Part shown: positions 25,706-35,190 of the stretch, piece by piece
How positions within the stretch are numbered: the first letter of the stretch is position 1
Layout: the number at the start of each line of letters is the position of its first letter
Assembly (NCBI RefSeq): GCF_028745515.1
Contig: NZ_JAQZSG010000003.1
Location: 1 to 64,000, forward strand
Direction of reading: 5' to 3'
Length of the DNA: 64,000 nt
Source of the DNA: Paenibacillus thermotolerans
Lineage (GTDB): Bacteria > Bacillota > Bacilli > Paenibacillales > YIM-B00363
Position numbers and translations under genes: made by a program
The notes under the pieces: generated by a model
The model's input: the letters and a program-made list of their open reading frames with translations, nothing else
Databases searched by the model: none
What the model was told of the DNA's origin: nothing

Positions 25706-25757
25706 AAAGAAGGGGTATTCGCCGTTGGCTCGCGGGTACCCCTTTCTTTTTTATAGC
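25706..25757. terminator. Bidirectional terminator
   Basis: AAAGAAGGGGTA pairs with TACCCCTTTC, with TCTTTTTT following on the plus strand and an A-run preceding. It serves the plus-strand dioxygenase gene and the converging acyltransferase operon. Confidence 0.85.
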
Positions 25758-26890
25758 GCCGTATTCCGGTTTGCTTGATTCGATTCGCCGCGCGCGGACC
25801 CGGACAAAAATCCGGGAAGCCGCTCCCTCGCATTCATGAAAGGCAGCTCAAGCAGCTTATGAAGCAAAAAGGACGCCGCGAACACGACAACCAGCGCAAA
25901 AGCGCACAAAAAGACGCTGGATAAAAGCGAAGGCTTCTCCACTAGCGACTTATAATAAATAAATATTTCCCAATGCGTCAAGTAGGCTGCGTACGATGTC
26001 ACGCTAAGGAACGTTACGGCTTTTACCGTGCGTCCTTTAACGATGGAGCCGAAGCCGCTGCGCTCCATACCGGCGATGCATACCGCAAACGAAGCGGATA
26101 CGATCGTGAACAGCCACGTCCGCGCAAAAAACGACTGATCCATCGTACCCGCTTTGATGTGGGTAAAAACAATAATACCGCACGACACTAAGGCGGCTGC
26201 TGCTGCAACCCGCGCCGCCCGGCCTGACAGCGCGCGCTCATAGACGTTTCGGTAATACCTCTGGAAAGCTGCCAGCAATACGCCCGTAACCAAGCTGTCG
26301 ATCCGAAGCGGAATACTTTTCCGCACTCCGTAGTCCCAAACCGGATTGTCCGACATAACAACCCACATACGGGCCGAAACCTCTAAGAGCATGATGAACA
26401 GGCAGAAGCCGATCAGCAGCGTCCCTTTGTTTCCCGAATACCGGGCGCAAAGCAGAAGCAGCAGAAGCGGAACGACAAAATAAAACCATTCCTCGATCGT
26501 CAAGCTCCAAGATACGGGCATAAACGTGTTCAGCGCAGATTCGTGGAAGTTTTGCAGAAACACTAGATAAGCCCAGTGAAACGGTCTATGCAGCAGCAGC
26601 CACGTCACGAGCAGCACGAATAAATAAAGCGGAAGCGTCCGGAGCCAGCGCCTGACGTAAAAGCGTAGCAGCGATTTCCACGAGCCTCCTTCAACCACTT
26701 CCTTCATTAGGATGTTGCCGATCAAAAAGCCGCTGAGCACGAAAAACAGTTCCACTCCGTAATAGCCGGTCACATAGCTGAACGCCAGCACGTCAAAATG
26801 ATCCAAGAAAAAAAAGGTTGACGCATGGGTGATTAAGACAAGCATGATCGCCGCCGCCCTAGCCGCATCCAATCCGACATTTCTATCCAT
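25751..26890 (-). CDS. Acyltransferase family membrane protein (AT3)
   Basis: A 379-residue integral membrane acyltransferase of the AT3/OafA type with about ten membrane segments. The N-terminal signature GLDAARAAAIMLVLITHAS carries the conserved Arg and His of the family, followed by GVELFFVLSGFLIGNIL. Such enzymes acetylate or acylate cell-surface glycans using a cytoplasmic donor. It is the last gene of the Opp-type operon and overlaps the preceding membrane protein gene by eight bases, so it may modify what the operon handles or the cell surface. Confidence 0.88.
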   Translation of the reverse strand: MDRNVGLDAARAAAIMLVLITHASTFFFLDHFDVLAFSYVTGYYGVELFFVLSGFLIGNILMKEVVEGGSWKSLLRFYVRRWLRTLPLYLFVLLVTWLLLHRPFHWAYLVFLQNFHESALNTFMPVSWSLTIEEWFYFVVPLLLLLLCARYSGNKGTLLIGFCLFIMLLEVSARMWVVMSDNPVWDYGVRKSIPLRIDSLVTGVLLAAFQRYYRNVYERALSGRAARVAAAAALVSCGIIVFTHIKAGTMDQSFFARTWLFTIVSASFAVCIAGMERSGFGSIVKGRTVKAVTFLSVTSYAAYLTHWEIFIYYKSLVEKPSLLSSVFLCAFALVVVFAASFLLHKLLELPFMNARERLPGFLSGSARGESNQANRNTAL

Positions 26891-27335
26891 CCGATTTCCC
26901 TATAAAATAAAACACGGTCAGCAGCAAACCGCCGGCGGCTTCCGCCGCCATGAGCAGCAGCGACCCGGCAGATGGATCGGCAGCGCCTAAAGCCCAAGGA
27001 ATAAGCTGGCTTACCAGCAACACCGCAAGCAGAACGCCGAAGAGCAGCGCGGCATGTTTCCAGAACCGGATGCCGGCGCCGCCTTTCAACATGAGGTGCG
27101 GACTGATCAACACGAGAGTGAGCCACAGCATACCGAGCAGTATGGTAGAGAAGTTATCGACAGCCCTCCAGGAAAATGGGTCCGCCCCGAACACCATCAG
27201 CATCGTCATGACGCATTCCCGCACGTAAAACCAAATCAGCAATCCGAGCGCCCCGATGCCCGCGGTGAGCACCAGGGAAACAACCTTGTAGATGTAAAGC
27301 GTTCTTCTATTCGCTTCTTGCAAATTCGATGTCAT
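26883..27335 (-). CDS. Small four-segment membrane protein, unknown
   Basis: A 150-residue protein with four strongly hydrophobic stretches (near residues 18-37, 62-82, 93-113 and 121-144) and a short charged N-terminus. I do not recognise a family. It overlaps its upstream neighbour by 29 bases and the acyltransferase by eight bases, so the three appear to be made together. The close coupling suggests a role in the same membrane complex; this is inference. Confidence 0.65.
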   Translation of the reverse strand: MTSNLQEANRRTLYIYKVVSLVLTAGIGALGLLIWFYVRECVMTMLMVFGADPFSWRAVDNFSTILLGMLWLTLVLISPHLMLKGGAGIRFWKHAALLFGVLLAVLLVSQLIPWALGAADPSAGSLLLMAAEAAGGLLLTVFYFIGKSDG

Positions 27336-27642
27336 GACGCCGCATCCACTCCTCTTTGATTGACGACAATTCGCTCAGCAAATAGGATCGCGTCTCTTCG
27401 CCGTCGACCAGACGGGTTTTGCGGACATATCGCTCCAGCTTCTCCAGCCGGTCGTGAATTAACGAAGCCCCTTTCTCCTTTCGAAGCCATGACTCCGGCA
27501 CGTCCCTCGTATCTAAAATCGATTCCAATTCTTTATGCTTCTTGCCGATCGTTTGCGCAATGTACAGCTTCATCAGCAGCACGGTGCCGCATACCAGCGT
27601 GACGATAAACAGCAGCGACAATAAAAGGACGGTTCCGATCAT
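27307..27642 (-). CDS. Small membrane-anchored coiled-coil protein, unknown
   Basis: A 111-residue protein with one N-terminal membrane segment ([21 protein letters not shown]) followed by a charged, helix-forming stretch rich in Glu, Lys and Arg ([28 protein letters not shown]). The start ATG overlaps the stop of the ATPase gene (ATGA); AAGGAG lies about ten bases upstream. A longer frame upstream is shadowed by the ATPase gene. It is probably a cytoplasm-facing membrane protein linked to the importer. Confidence 0.65.
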   Translation of the reverse strand: MIGTVLLLSLLFIVTLVCGTVLLMKLYIAQTIGKKHKELESILDTRDVPESWLRKEKGASLIHDRLEKLERYVRKTRLVDGEETRSYLLSELSSIKEEWMRRHDIEFARSE

Positions 27643-28658
27643 ATTTCCGCGGCTCCTTGCAAATCGAGCTCTTTCGCATGGTGGCATGCGGCGAAATGTC
27701 CGGGCTCCACCTCTTGAAATTCGGGCGCCTCCTTCTTGCACAGCTCCGTCGCATACCGGCACCGCGGGTGAAAATAGCAGCCCGACGGTGGCTTGGCCGG
27801 GTTCGCCACCTCCCCCTTAAGCAGAATGGGGGCAGCTTTCTTGCGCGGATCCGGAATCGGCCTCGCGGAGAGCAGCGCTTCCGTATACGGATGCTTCGGC
27901 TTGCCGAACAACCGCTCCGTCTCGGCCAGTTCGACCATCTTTCCTACGTACATGACTCCGACCCGGTCGGATACGTGCTGGATGACACCCAAATCGTGCG
28001 ATATGAAGATGTAGCTAAGCCCGAACCGCTCCTGCAAATCTTGCAGCAAATTAATAATTTGCCCTTGCACGGAAACGTCCAGCGCGGACACCGCTTCATC
28101 GCAGACGATCAGCCGCGGATTTGTCGCAAGCGCCCGGGCGATCCCGATCCGCTGCCGCTGGCCGCCGCTGAACGCATGCGGGTAGCGCTCCAGGTGCCGG
28201 CTGTCGAGTCCGACCGTCTCCATCAGCTCGCGGACGCGGTCCTTTAGCGGCTCGCCCTTCATGATGTTGTTGCAGATGAGCGGCTCTCCGACAATATTGA
28301 GTACGGTCATCCGCGGGTTTAACGAGGAGTACGGGTCTTGAAAGATCATTTGGACGTCTCTCCGGATGGCTCGAAGCTTCCGGTTGTCCAGCCTCGTTAC
28401 ATCGACGACGTTTCCGGATTTCGTCTTGAACAACACCTCTCCATCGGTAGGCTCAATCGCCCTAAGGATCGCTCTGCCGAGCGTCGTCTTGCCGCAGCCC
28501 GACTCGCCGACCAGCCCGAGGTTTTCGCCTTCGTACATTTGAAAGCTGACGTCGTCGACCGCTTTTACGTAACCGACCGTTTGTTTCAAGAAGCCTTTTT
28601 TGATCGGGAAATACTTTTTCATCGATTTGACTTCCAAGATGGGTTGCTTGGTATCCAT
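27639..28658 (-). CDS. Oligopeptide/oligosaccharide ABC transporter ATPase (OppF/DppF type)
   Basis: A 339-residue ATPase with Walker [10 protein letters not shown], the signature [15 protein letters not shown], Walker [14 protein letters not shown] and the C-terminal Opp/Dpp extension with its cysteine-containing [17 protein letters not shown] segment. That extension carries an iron-sulfur site in the family. It powers import together with the ATPase encoded upstream. The gene is fourth in a five-gene importer set and overlaps the next small membrane protein gene. Confidence 0.92.
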   Translation of the reverse strand: MDTKQPILEVKSMKKYFPIKKGFLKQTVGYVKAVDDVSFQMYEGENLGLVGESGCGKTTLGRAILRAIEPTDGEVLFKTKSGNVVDVTRLDNRKLRAIRRDVQMIFQDPYSSLNPRMTVLNIVGEPLICNNIMKGEPLKDRVRELMETVGLDSRHLERYPHAFSGGQRQRIGIARALATNPRLIVCDEAVSALDVSVQGQIINLLQDLQERFGLSYIFISHDLGVIQHVSDRVGVMYVGKMVELAETERLFGKPKHPYTEALLSARPIPDPRKKAAPILLKGEVANPAKPPSGCYFHPRCRYATELCKKEAPEFQEVEPGHFAACHHAKELDLQGAAEI

Positions 28659-28673
28659 GCTTGTGCCCCCTTG

Positions 28674-29678
28674 TTAATTCGTTTCCGCAAACAAGCAGCG
28701 TACGTAATGGCGGTCCCCAAGCCTCTTCATCGGAATCGGCGCCGCGTTGCAGACGCCGTCCTGCGCCTTCTTGCATCGCGAGTAAAAGCCGCACCCCGCC
28801 GGTTTGTTGATCGGGATCGGGACTGTCCCTTCGATGGATTCCAGTTTTCGGTCCCGGTTGCTGACGGAAGGAATCGATTTAAGCAGCGCGGACGTATACG
28901 GATGGCGCGCGCCGTGGAACAGCGTATCCACATCGGTATATTCGACAACCTCGCCTAGGTACATCACCGCCACCTCATCCGACATTTGGGCAATGACGCC
29001 GAGGTCGTGCGTGATGAAGATGACGGAGGTTTGAATCGTAGCCTTCAGCTCGTTAATCAACGAGAGCACTTGGGCTTGGACGGTAACGTCCAGCGCGGTC
29101 GTCGGCTCGTCGGCTATTAAGATGGACGGGTTGCAGCATAGCGCCATGGCGATCATCGCGCGCTGCCGCATGCCCCCCGACAGCTGATGCGGGTATTCGT
29201 TCAAGCGCTGCTCCGGATTGGACATGCCGACCTTCCGCAGCATATCTAAAGCGATTTCCCTCGCTTGCTTTTTGTCCTTGTCGTTGTGGAGCATGATCGA
29301 TTCCATGATTTGATTGCCGATCGTATGAATCGGCGAGAACGCCTTCATCGGCTCCTGAAAAATCATCGAAATTTCCCCGCCGCGAATGTCTCGGATTTCT
29401 TTGCCCATCGGGTTCAGCTTAGCCAGATCGACCGTTCCTTGCCCCTTCTTTCGGTGAAGCAATATTTCCCCTTCCACTTTGGCAGTCTTCGGTACGATCC
29501 GGAGAATAGAGTGAGAGGTCACGCTCTTTCCGCAGCCGCTCTCCCCCACAATCCCGAGCGTTTTCCCTTGGTCGAGCGTAAGGTCCACCCCGTCGACCGC
29601 TTTAAGCAAACCTTCATCCAATTGAAAGTGCGTTTTTAAATTCCGGATTTCCAATATCGTTTGTTCGGAACGCTGCAT
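28674..29678 (-). CDS. Oligopeptide/oligosaccharide ABC transporter ATPase (OppD/DppD type)
   Basis: A 334-residue ATPase with Walker [10 protein letters not shown], the signature [15 protein letters not shown], Walker [13 protein letters not shown] and the C-terminal cysteine segment [16 protein letters not shown]. It is the usual partner of the OppF-type subunit. It begins 20 bases after the second permease gene. Confidence 0.92.
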   Translation of the reverse strand: MQRSEQTILEIRNLKTHFQLDEGLLKAVDGVDLTLDQGKTLGIVGESGCGKSVTSHSILRIVPKTAKVEGEILLHRKKGQGTVDLAKLNPMGKEIRDIRGGEISMIFQEPMKAFSPIHTIGNQIMESIMLHNDKDKKQAREIALDMLRKVGMSNPEQRLNEYPHQLSGGMRQRAMIAMALCCNPSILIADEPTTALDVTVQAQVLSLINELKATIQTSVIFITHDLGVIAQMSDEVAVMYLGEVVEYTDVDTLFHGARHPYTSALLKSIPSVSNRDRKLESIEGTVPIPINKPAGCGFYSRCKKAQDGVCNAAPIPMKRLGDRHYVRCLFAETN

Positions 29679-29698
29679 GTGAGCCTCACCGTCCTCCG

Positions 29699-30865
29699 TT
29701 ATTTATAAGGATCCGCCGCATCGCGAAGTCCGTCGCCCAAGAAGTTGAAAAAAAGCACCGTTGCTACGATGAAAGCCGCGGGCCACAGCAGCCACGGATG
29801 GTGCGCCAGCGCTTGTATGTTTTGCGCATCCTGCAGCAGGACGCCCCAGCTGACTACCGGCGGCTGAAGGCCGAGGCCGAGAAAGCTTAGCGACGTTTCT
29901 CCCAATATCGTCCCGGGGATCGTAATCGTAACGCTGACGATGATATAACTGGCAAACGACGGCAGCAGATGCTTGCGAATAATCCGGAAATCGCTCGCAC
30001 CCGACAGCCTGGCGGCCATCGTGAAGTCTTCTTCGCGAAGCGATAAAATCTTGCCTCTGGTTACGCGCGCCAGATCGGTCCATCCGATGACGGAGAAAAT
30101 CAAGATCATTCCGAAATAGATTTGCAGCGACGACCAGTCTCTCGGCAGCGCCGCAGCGAGCGCCATCCAAAGCGGAATCGTCGGAATGCAGATCATCAGG
30201 TCGATCAGCCGTTGAATGACCGTATCGGTAATGCCTCCCAAATAACCGGATATACCTCCCAGCAGCAGGCCGAGTATTAACGTCAGCGTAATGCCGAGCA
30301 AGCCGAAGGACAGAGAAATCCGCGACCCGTACAATACCCGGCTGAACAAGTCGCGGCCGAGCTCATCGGTCCCCATCAGGAACAAGGGAGCGTCCTTGAT
30401 GCCGGTTCCGAACAGGTGAATATCGGTGTTGAACAGCCCCCAAAACTTATACGGCTCTCCTTTTACAAAAAAACGAATCGGGTATTTTTTGGAGGTGTCC
30501 TCCACGAACGTGCGCCGGAACGTCTTTTTGTCCACTTCTCTTTTCATGTCGTACACAAAGGGTCGCAGGCTAAAGCCGTCCTCCTTGCTGTAAAAATGAA
30601 TTCTGGCCGGAGGCGCCTCCTTATAATTGGTATATCTCGCGAGCGGAACCGTGGGAGCCAAAAATTCGCAAAAGACGGCGAGCAAATATAGCAGGATGAG
30701 ACAAACGCCCGCGATCATGGCGAGCCGATGCTTTTTAAACTTCCACCACATGAGCTGCCATTGCGAAGCAACCTCGTATTGCTGCTGATTGTCGCCTGCC
30801 TTCGGTTTATTCGATTTGCGAAACCGAGAAAAAAGATTATTGGAACGTCCCGGAACGGTGTTCAT
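29699..30865 (-). CDS. ABC transporter permease (OppC/DppC type) with long extracellular insert
   Basis: A 388-residue permease, longer than the usual OppC of about 300. The first membrane segment (LAMIAGVCLILLYLLAVF) is followed by an insert of roughly 100 residues before MGTDELGRDLFSRVLYGSRIS, where the core begins. The EAA loop is FTMAARLSGASDFRIIRKHLLP. Long inserts like this occur in saccharide-type members of the Opp family, so the substrate may be an oligosaccharide. It overlaps the OppB-type gene by four bases. Confidence 0.9.
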   Translation of the reverse strand: MNTVPGRSNNLFSRFRKSNKPKAGDNQQQYEVASQWQLMWWKFKKHRLAMIAGVCLILLYLLAVFCEFLAPTVPLARYTNYKEAPPARIHFYSKEDGFSLRPFVYDMKREVDKKTFRRTFVEDTSKKYPIRFFVKGEPYKFWGLFNTDIHLFGTGIKDAPLFLMGTDELGRDLFSRVLYGSRISLSFGLLGITLTLILGLLLGGISGYLGGITDTVIQRLIDLMICIPTIPLWMALAAALPRDWSSLQIYFGMILIFSVIGWTDLARVTRGKILSLREEDFTMAARLSGASDFRIIRKHLLPSFASYIIVSVTITIPGTILGETSLSFLGLGLQPPVVSWGVLLQDAQNIQALAHHPWLLWPAAFIVATVLFFNFLGDGLRDAADPYK

Positions 30866-31860
30866 TCCTGCACCCCTCCAAACCGGATTCTAGGATCGAT
30901 AACGGCAAGCAGCAGATCGGATATCAGCGTTCCGATAACCGTCAGCACACTGACGATGAGCAAGAAGCTTCCCGCCAGGTACATGTCTTGGAACATGAGC
31001 GCCCGCAGCATGATCGGACCGATCGTCGGCATATTCAAGACAATCGATACGATCGCTTCCCCCGAAACGATCGCCGGGAGCATCCAGCCGATCGTACTGA
31101 TGAGCGGGTTGAATGCCATGCGCACCGGGTATTTAAACAGCAGCCGCTTCTCGCCCAAGCCTTTGGCGCGCGCCGTAATGACATATTGCTTCTGCAGCTC
31201 GTCAAGCAGCATTCCTCTCGTAATCCGCATTAATCCGGCCATACCGCCGCTGCCGATCACAAAGATCGGGAGCCATAGGTGGTTTAAAAAGTCGAGAAAT
31301 TTCGCCATCGTCCACGGCGCGTCCTGGAACTGGGGGCTGAACAGGCCGGTTAGCACAGCCCCCGTATTCACAAAGATGAAATATAGGAACAGCAGCGCCA
31401 GCAAAAATCCCGGTACGGCCAAGCCGATAAAGGCAAGGAACGTAAACAAGTAATCCGCCGGCGAATACTGATGCGTGGCGGAGTAAATGCCTATCGGCAC
31501 CGCGATCAGCCACATAAACAGCAGCGTAAACAACGATACCGCCATCGTCATGGCCAGCCGGTCCCCGATCACCTCCGACACCGGCTGATTCCACTGGAAG
31601 GAGCGGCCGAAATCCCCCTTGGTAACGATGTTTTTCATCCAGATGAAATATTGCTCAGGCATCGATTTATCCAGCCCGTATTGCTGTTTTAACCGAAGCA
31701 CCATGCTCTCGTCCACGTCGGAGCCCGATTGCTCCAATTGCGAGATGTAAGTCGTCAAATAATCGCCGGGCGGCAGCTGGATAATCATAAACACGATGAT
31801 GGTGATGGCGATCAGCAGCGGTATGAGCTGCAGCACACGATGTCCGATATACGATAACAT
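30862..31860 (-). CDS. ABC transporter permease (OppB/DppB type)
   Basis: A 332-residue permease with six membrane segments. The N-terminal MLSYIGHRVLQLIPLLIAI and the conserved FGRSFQWNQPVSEVIGDRL are typical, and the EAA loop is YVITARAKGLGEKRLLFKYPVR. It follows the binding-protein gene by 82 bases, a gap that holds a strong hairpin, and overlaps the next permease gene. Confidence 0.92.
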   Translation of the reverse strand: MLSYIGHRVLQLIPLLIAITIIVFMIIQLPPGDYLTTYISQLEQSGSDVDESMVLRLKQQYGLDKSMPEQYFIWMKNIVTKGDFGRSFQWNQPVSEVIGDRLAMTMAVSLFTLLFMWLIAVPIGIYSATHQYSPADYLFTFLAFIGLAVPGFLLALLFLYFIFVNTGAVLTGLFSPQFQDAPWTMAKFLDFLNHLWLPIFVIGSGGMAGLMRITRGMLLDELQKQYVITARAKGLGEKRLLFKYPVRMAFNPLISTIGWMLPAIVSGEAIVSIVLNMPTIGPIMLRALMFQDMYLAGSFLLIVSVLTVIGTLISDLLLAVIDPRIRFGGVQE

Positions 31861-31903
31861 CCCCTCACGCTCCTTAGGAACTGAACCGTTGTAAAAGTGC
31901 GAA

Positions 31904-31930
31904 GGTATAGGCAGACGAGCTGCCTATACC
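31904..31930 (-). other. Intercistronic hairpin between binding-protein and permease genes
   Basis: GGTATAGGCAG and CTGCCTATACC form a perfect 11-bp stem with a five-base loop. No T-run follows on the minus strand. In many importer operons such a hairpin protects the binding-protein part of the message so that it is made in excess over the permeases. Confidence 0.65.
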
Positions 31931-31942
31931 GTCTCACCGGTG

Positions 31943-33910
31943 TTATTTTTTGAAGAAGAACTGCTCTCCGCTGAAGTTGGCGGCAATGGCAAACCCTTTA
32001 TCGGAGACGTTGCCCAAATTTTTGTTGATGATGATCGGCTGCGTCACGTTGCCGATATGAGGGAAGTACCAAACATTGTTCTTGATTTCTTGCTTCAGCT
32101 CGTCGATGGCCGCTTTGCCTTCTTCCGGCGGGGCGGTTGACACTTTCGTCATCAAATCGTACAGCTTTTGTACGTCTTTCGGAGGCTGTTCGCCCTTCGT
32201 TCCGGCGCTGTCCCGGAAATCGAGCCAGAGGCGGCCCCAGTTTCCTTGGCCCCAGTCTCCCATGTACCATAACGGGGTATGTGTCCATATCATGGTCGCC
32301 TGCAGCTCGTTGGCGTTATTCCTCGTGCTCCAAAGCGCCTGGTCGATCGTCTTCATCGTCACCTTCAAGCCGAGCTGCTGCCACATTTCAACAATGAGCT
32401 CCGTCAGCGGTACGATGTCCGGCGCCTGTGCGCCGACCTCGAACGGGATCGAGAACGGATTGCCGTTCGGCGCCGTCCGGAAGCCGTCCGTACCCTTTTT
32501 CATGCCCATTTCGTCGAGCAGCTTATTGCCCGCATCCAGATCGAATGTGTTGTCGAGGATGAGCGAAGGCTCCGCAAAGCCGTAATAGATGGAATCGATA
32601 ATTTCGTCCCGATCGATCGCGTAATTCAGCGCCTGACGGAACCGTTTGTCTTGGACGACGCTCTTCCATGTATCGTCGTTATACGTCAAGTTTAGGAAAA
32701 TATCGGTAGGCGTTACGTGCATCTTCGCCATCAATGTCGTATATCCGCCTTTTTCCTCGTTCTCCTTATAGAGCGGCATCTTGACGAGCGCTGCCGATTC
32801 GCGCATAAAATCCACTTCTCCGGCAATCGCCTTCAACGTTACGATTTCGATATCCTGCACCAGCGTGCTCTCGATTCGGTCGATGTAAGGAAGCTGGTTG
32901 CCCTGCGCATCGAGCTTGAAGTAGTACGGATTGCGCTCGAAAATCGCCGTCGTTTCCGTTTTTTGCTTAAATACCCAAGGATAAAGCACCGGGAAGCCTT
33001 GTGCCTTCGGGTTCGTCAAATCCCAGTTCGTAATGTCTTTATCGTTGAAGAACGCCGGCCATTCCTCCGGCTCGAACCCGGCTTTCTTGATTTCCGCTGC
33101 AAGCACATCCGGGTCCGCATACTTTTTGTGGAACTGCTTTAAATAGTGAGCCGGTTTGATCAGCTCGGTATAGCCGCGCCACCCTTGGATCGCAAACCGA
33201 ATCGGCAAACCGCCGTACGGCGAATTGAACTTGAGCTTGAACGTGAAATCGTCCACAATTTCAAACTGGAAAGGCTTGCCGGACGCTTCGCCTCCGTCTC
33301 TAAGCCATACCGGGAATACGGGCGTAAGCTCCTCGTTCATTAAGAAATCCTCGACCGTAAAGCGGACATCCTCGACCGTCACCGGTTCGCCGTCGGACCA
33401 TCTGAGCCCTTCGCGCATGTGGAACGTGAATTCCGTTTGCTGATCGTTGACCTCGTACCCTTCCAGTACGTTTCCGGTAATTTCCTCGCCCAGAATGCCC
33501 GGCGTGTTCAGCAGCGGTTCGTTGTTCATCACGAATACGTCTGCATCCCAATCGATCGCCGAGGTTACGGTCCGAAGCGTCCCGCCGTAGGTGCCGATCT
33601 CGTAATCGAGCATCGTAAGCGGCATTTCGTTCGTCAGCTTCGGATTTTTCGGAAGACGGTCCTTTACCGGAGGCAGGCCCATAGAGTCAAGCATCGGCGC
33701 TTGATGGAACTCGATCGAACCGAGGTCTACCTGCGGTTCTTCGCCTCCCCCTCCTCCGCTGCCTACCGGATCTGTCCCCTCATCCGCCGGATCGTTTGTT
33801 TGCGTGCCCGGATCGCCGGTGTTGGAACCGCTTTCAGAACCGCCAAAGCAACCGGCCAAGCTGAGGAGTATTAACGATAGCATGAGTAATACCGTGAACA
33901 CCCTTTTCAT
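31943..33910 (-). CDS. Extracellular substrate-binding lipoprotein (family 5, OppA-like)
   Basis: A 655-residue lipid-anchored binding protein with lipobox LAGC followed by a glycine, serine and acidic linker. Family-5 segments include FHMREGLRWSDGEPVTVEDV, the YAIDRDEIIDSIYYG segment and LKVTMKTIDQALW. The size and the aromatic-rich C-terminal region (WYMGDWGQGNWGRLWLDF) resemble saccharide-binding rather than peptide-binding members, which is inference. The start ATG has AGGAGG six bases upstream; the longer frame upstream has none. It is the first gene of the importer operon, 129 bases after the AraC gene. Confidence 0.9.
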   Translation of the reverse strand: MKRVFTVLLMLSLILLSLAGCFGGSESGSNTGDPGTQTNDPADEGTDPVGSGGGGGEEPQVDLGSIEFHQAPMLDSMGLPPVKDRLPKNPKLTNEMPLTMLDYEIGTYGGTLRTVTSAIDWDADVFVMNNEPLLNTPGILGEEITGNVLEGYEVNDQQTEFTFHMREGLRWSDGEPVTVEDVRFTVEDFLMNEELTPVFPVWLRDGGEASGKPFQFEIVDDFTFKLKFNSPYGGLPIRFAIQGWRGYTELIKPAHYLKQFHKKYADPDVLAAEIKKAGFEPEEWPAFFNDKDITNWDLTNPKAQGFPVLYPWVFKQKTETTAIFERNPYYFKLDAQGNQLPYIDRIESTLVQDIEIVTLKAIAGEVDFMRESAALVKMPLYKENEEKGGYTTLMAKMHVTPTDIFLNLTYNDDTWKSVVQDKRFRQALNYAIDRDEIIDSIYYGFAEPSLILDNTFDLDAGNKLLDEMGMKKGTDGFRTAPNGNPFSIPFEVGAQAPDIVPLTELIVEMWQQLGLKVTMKTIDQALWSTRNNANELQATMIWTHTPLWYMGDWGQGNWGRLWLDFRDSAGTKGEQPPKDVQKLYDLMTKVSTAPPEEGKAAIDELKQEIKNNVWYFPHIGNVTQPIIINKNLGNVSDKGFAIAANFSGEQFFFKK

Positions 33911-33982
33911 GGAGAGCCTCCTGTTCTTGGTATGGAAATTCAAAGCTACAATCACAGTAACACACGCTTTTCCGGCCTTTCA

Positions 33983-33997
33983 TTGCGGATATCGCAA
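33983..33997. promoter_or_regulatory. Palindromic operator candidate before the importer operon
   Basis: TTGCGGATATCGCAA has perfect five-base arms (TTGCG and CGCAA) around GATAT. It is the only clear palindrome in the 129-base gap between the AraC gene and the binding-protein gene, about 75 bases upstream of the latter's start, with a plausible -10 (TATGAT on the minus strand) close by. Confidence 0.35.
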
Positions 33998-34039
33998 AAA
34001 TCATAGCTTATATAGACATCCCGATTTCCGGATTCCGCG

Positions 34040-34942
34040 CTAAGGTATTCGATATTCCTTCTGCGCAATTTCGCGGTACTTTCCAGGGGGACAACCTACT
34101 TTGCGCTGAAACAGGCGGTTAAAGAAAGCGGGGTCTTCATACCCGATATTTCCGGCGATCGTTATCACCTTTTCGTCGGATTCCGACAAAAGCTGCTTCG
34201 CTTTCTCCACGCGAATGTTATGGATCATTTCAAAAATGGTCATGCCCGTCTCTTCCTTAAACACGCGATTCAGCTGCCTCGGACTAAGATTGAACAAATC
34301 GCTCAGCAAATTGATGGAAAGCTTCTTCTCGTAGTTGCGGTTTAAATACCCGATGATTCGCTGAATCAACAGCTTCTTTCCGTTGCTTCTCGGGTTAAGG
34401 CTCGTTTTTTTTGTAAAATAGCGCGACAGAAGCACAAGCAGCTCCAACAGCTTGATCCGCAGCATCGTCGAATAACCGGACTCGTGCTTTTCATACTCGC
34501 GGATCATGTCGTCCAACAAATGCAATACTCTTGAAGCGCCTTCTCCGTCTAATTGGAGGCGATGGTTGAAGTGCTGATGAGTGCTTAGGAACGGCTTCAT
34601 ATAGCAAAAGTCCGCCGAATCGGAAATACCCAAGCCGTGTAAACAAGTGTGTTGAACGAGGTCCGGAACGAAGAGGCAATTGACGATTTCCAGCGATTCG
34701 CCTTCCGACAATTGGTACGTATGGGCTTCGCCGGGGTTGATGAAGAGAACGTCGCCACCGCGAATGTCGTAGCTGTCATTCTCGAACATATGCTTTCCGT
34801 TTCCGCTCACAATGTAGACCAGCTCTACAAAATCGTGAACGTGCATGCTCGGAGCATTATCCTTCGTATGAATCGTGCGGCGGATCCAGAAAGGAATGCA
34901 ATGCGGCTCCTCCAAGTAATTTCTGAGCATTAGCTTTTCCAA
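34040..34942 (-). CDS. AraC family transcriptional regulator, paralogue of the one at 14125
   Basis: A 300-residue regulator with a cupin sensor (MHVHDFVELVYIVSGNGKHMF, GGDVLFINPGEAHTY) and two helix-turn-helix motifs (LSDLFNLSPRQLNRVFKEET and AGNIGYEDPAFFNRLFQRK). It aligns over its entire length with the regulator at 14125-15036, including the PFW-I-x-RTIH segment near the start. That alignment supports the TTG start (MEKLMLRNYLEE), which matches the GTG start of the paralogue. It sits directly upstream of the importer operon and probably activates it. Confidence 0.9.
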   Translation of the reverse strand: MEKLMLRNYLEEPHCIPFWIRRTIHTKDNAPSMHVHDFVELVYIVSGNGKHMFENDSYDIRGGDVLFINPGEAHTYQLSEGESLEIVNCLFVPDLVQHTCLHGLGISDSADFCYMKPFLSTHQHFNHRLQLDGEGASRVLHLLDDMIREYEKHESGYSTMLRIKLLELLVLLSRYFTKKTSLNPRSNGKKLLIQRIIGYLNRNYEKKLSINLLSDLFNLSPRQLNRVFKEETGMTIFEMIHNIRVEKAKQLLSESDEKVITIAGNIGYEDPAFFNRLFQRKVGCPPGKYREIAQKEYRIP

Positions 34943-35190
34943 TGCGTCCACCCCCAATGGATAAAAGAACTTGTAAGCCCTTTCAATGGAGTTGGGAATA
35001 TTATAGTCGCCAAATTTTTAAAAAATTCCTCGGGTCGTGTCGAAGCTGTTGGATTATTTTTGAAAATGTTGGTTTTCAAAAATCGAGGTTTATGTTTCTC
35101 TTCGTTTGTATTGAAAAAGCCCGCCAACGCGAGGTTGAAACGGGCTGAAACGAATAAAGGTATGAAGTTGATTGAGCAGGTATGCGGAAG
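34943..35190. other. Intergenic region with AT-rich inverted repeat upstream of the AraC gene
   Basis: This 248-base gap holds no gene that I can support. It contains the terminator of the dioxygenase gene near 35114-35146. A perfect 10-bp inverted repeat lies at 35057-35082 (TTTTTGAAAA, six-base loop, TTTTCAAAAA), which may be part of the AraC promoter or its operator. Confidence 0.45.
35114..35146 (-). terminator. Intrinsic terminator after the PhyH-type gene
   Basis: On the minus strand AGCCCG and CGGGCT pair, with an inner CAAC/GTTG stem, followed directly by TTTTTC. It ends the transcript of the dioxygenase gene. Confidence 0.75.
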
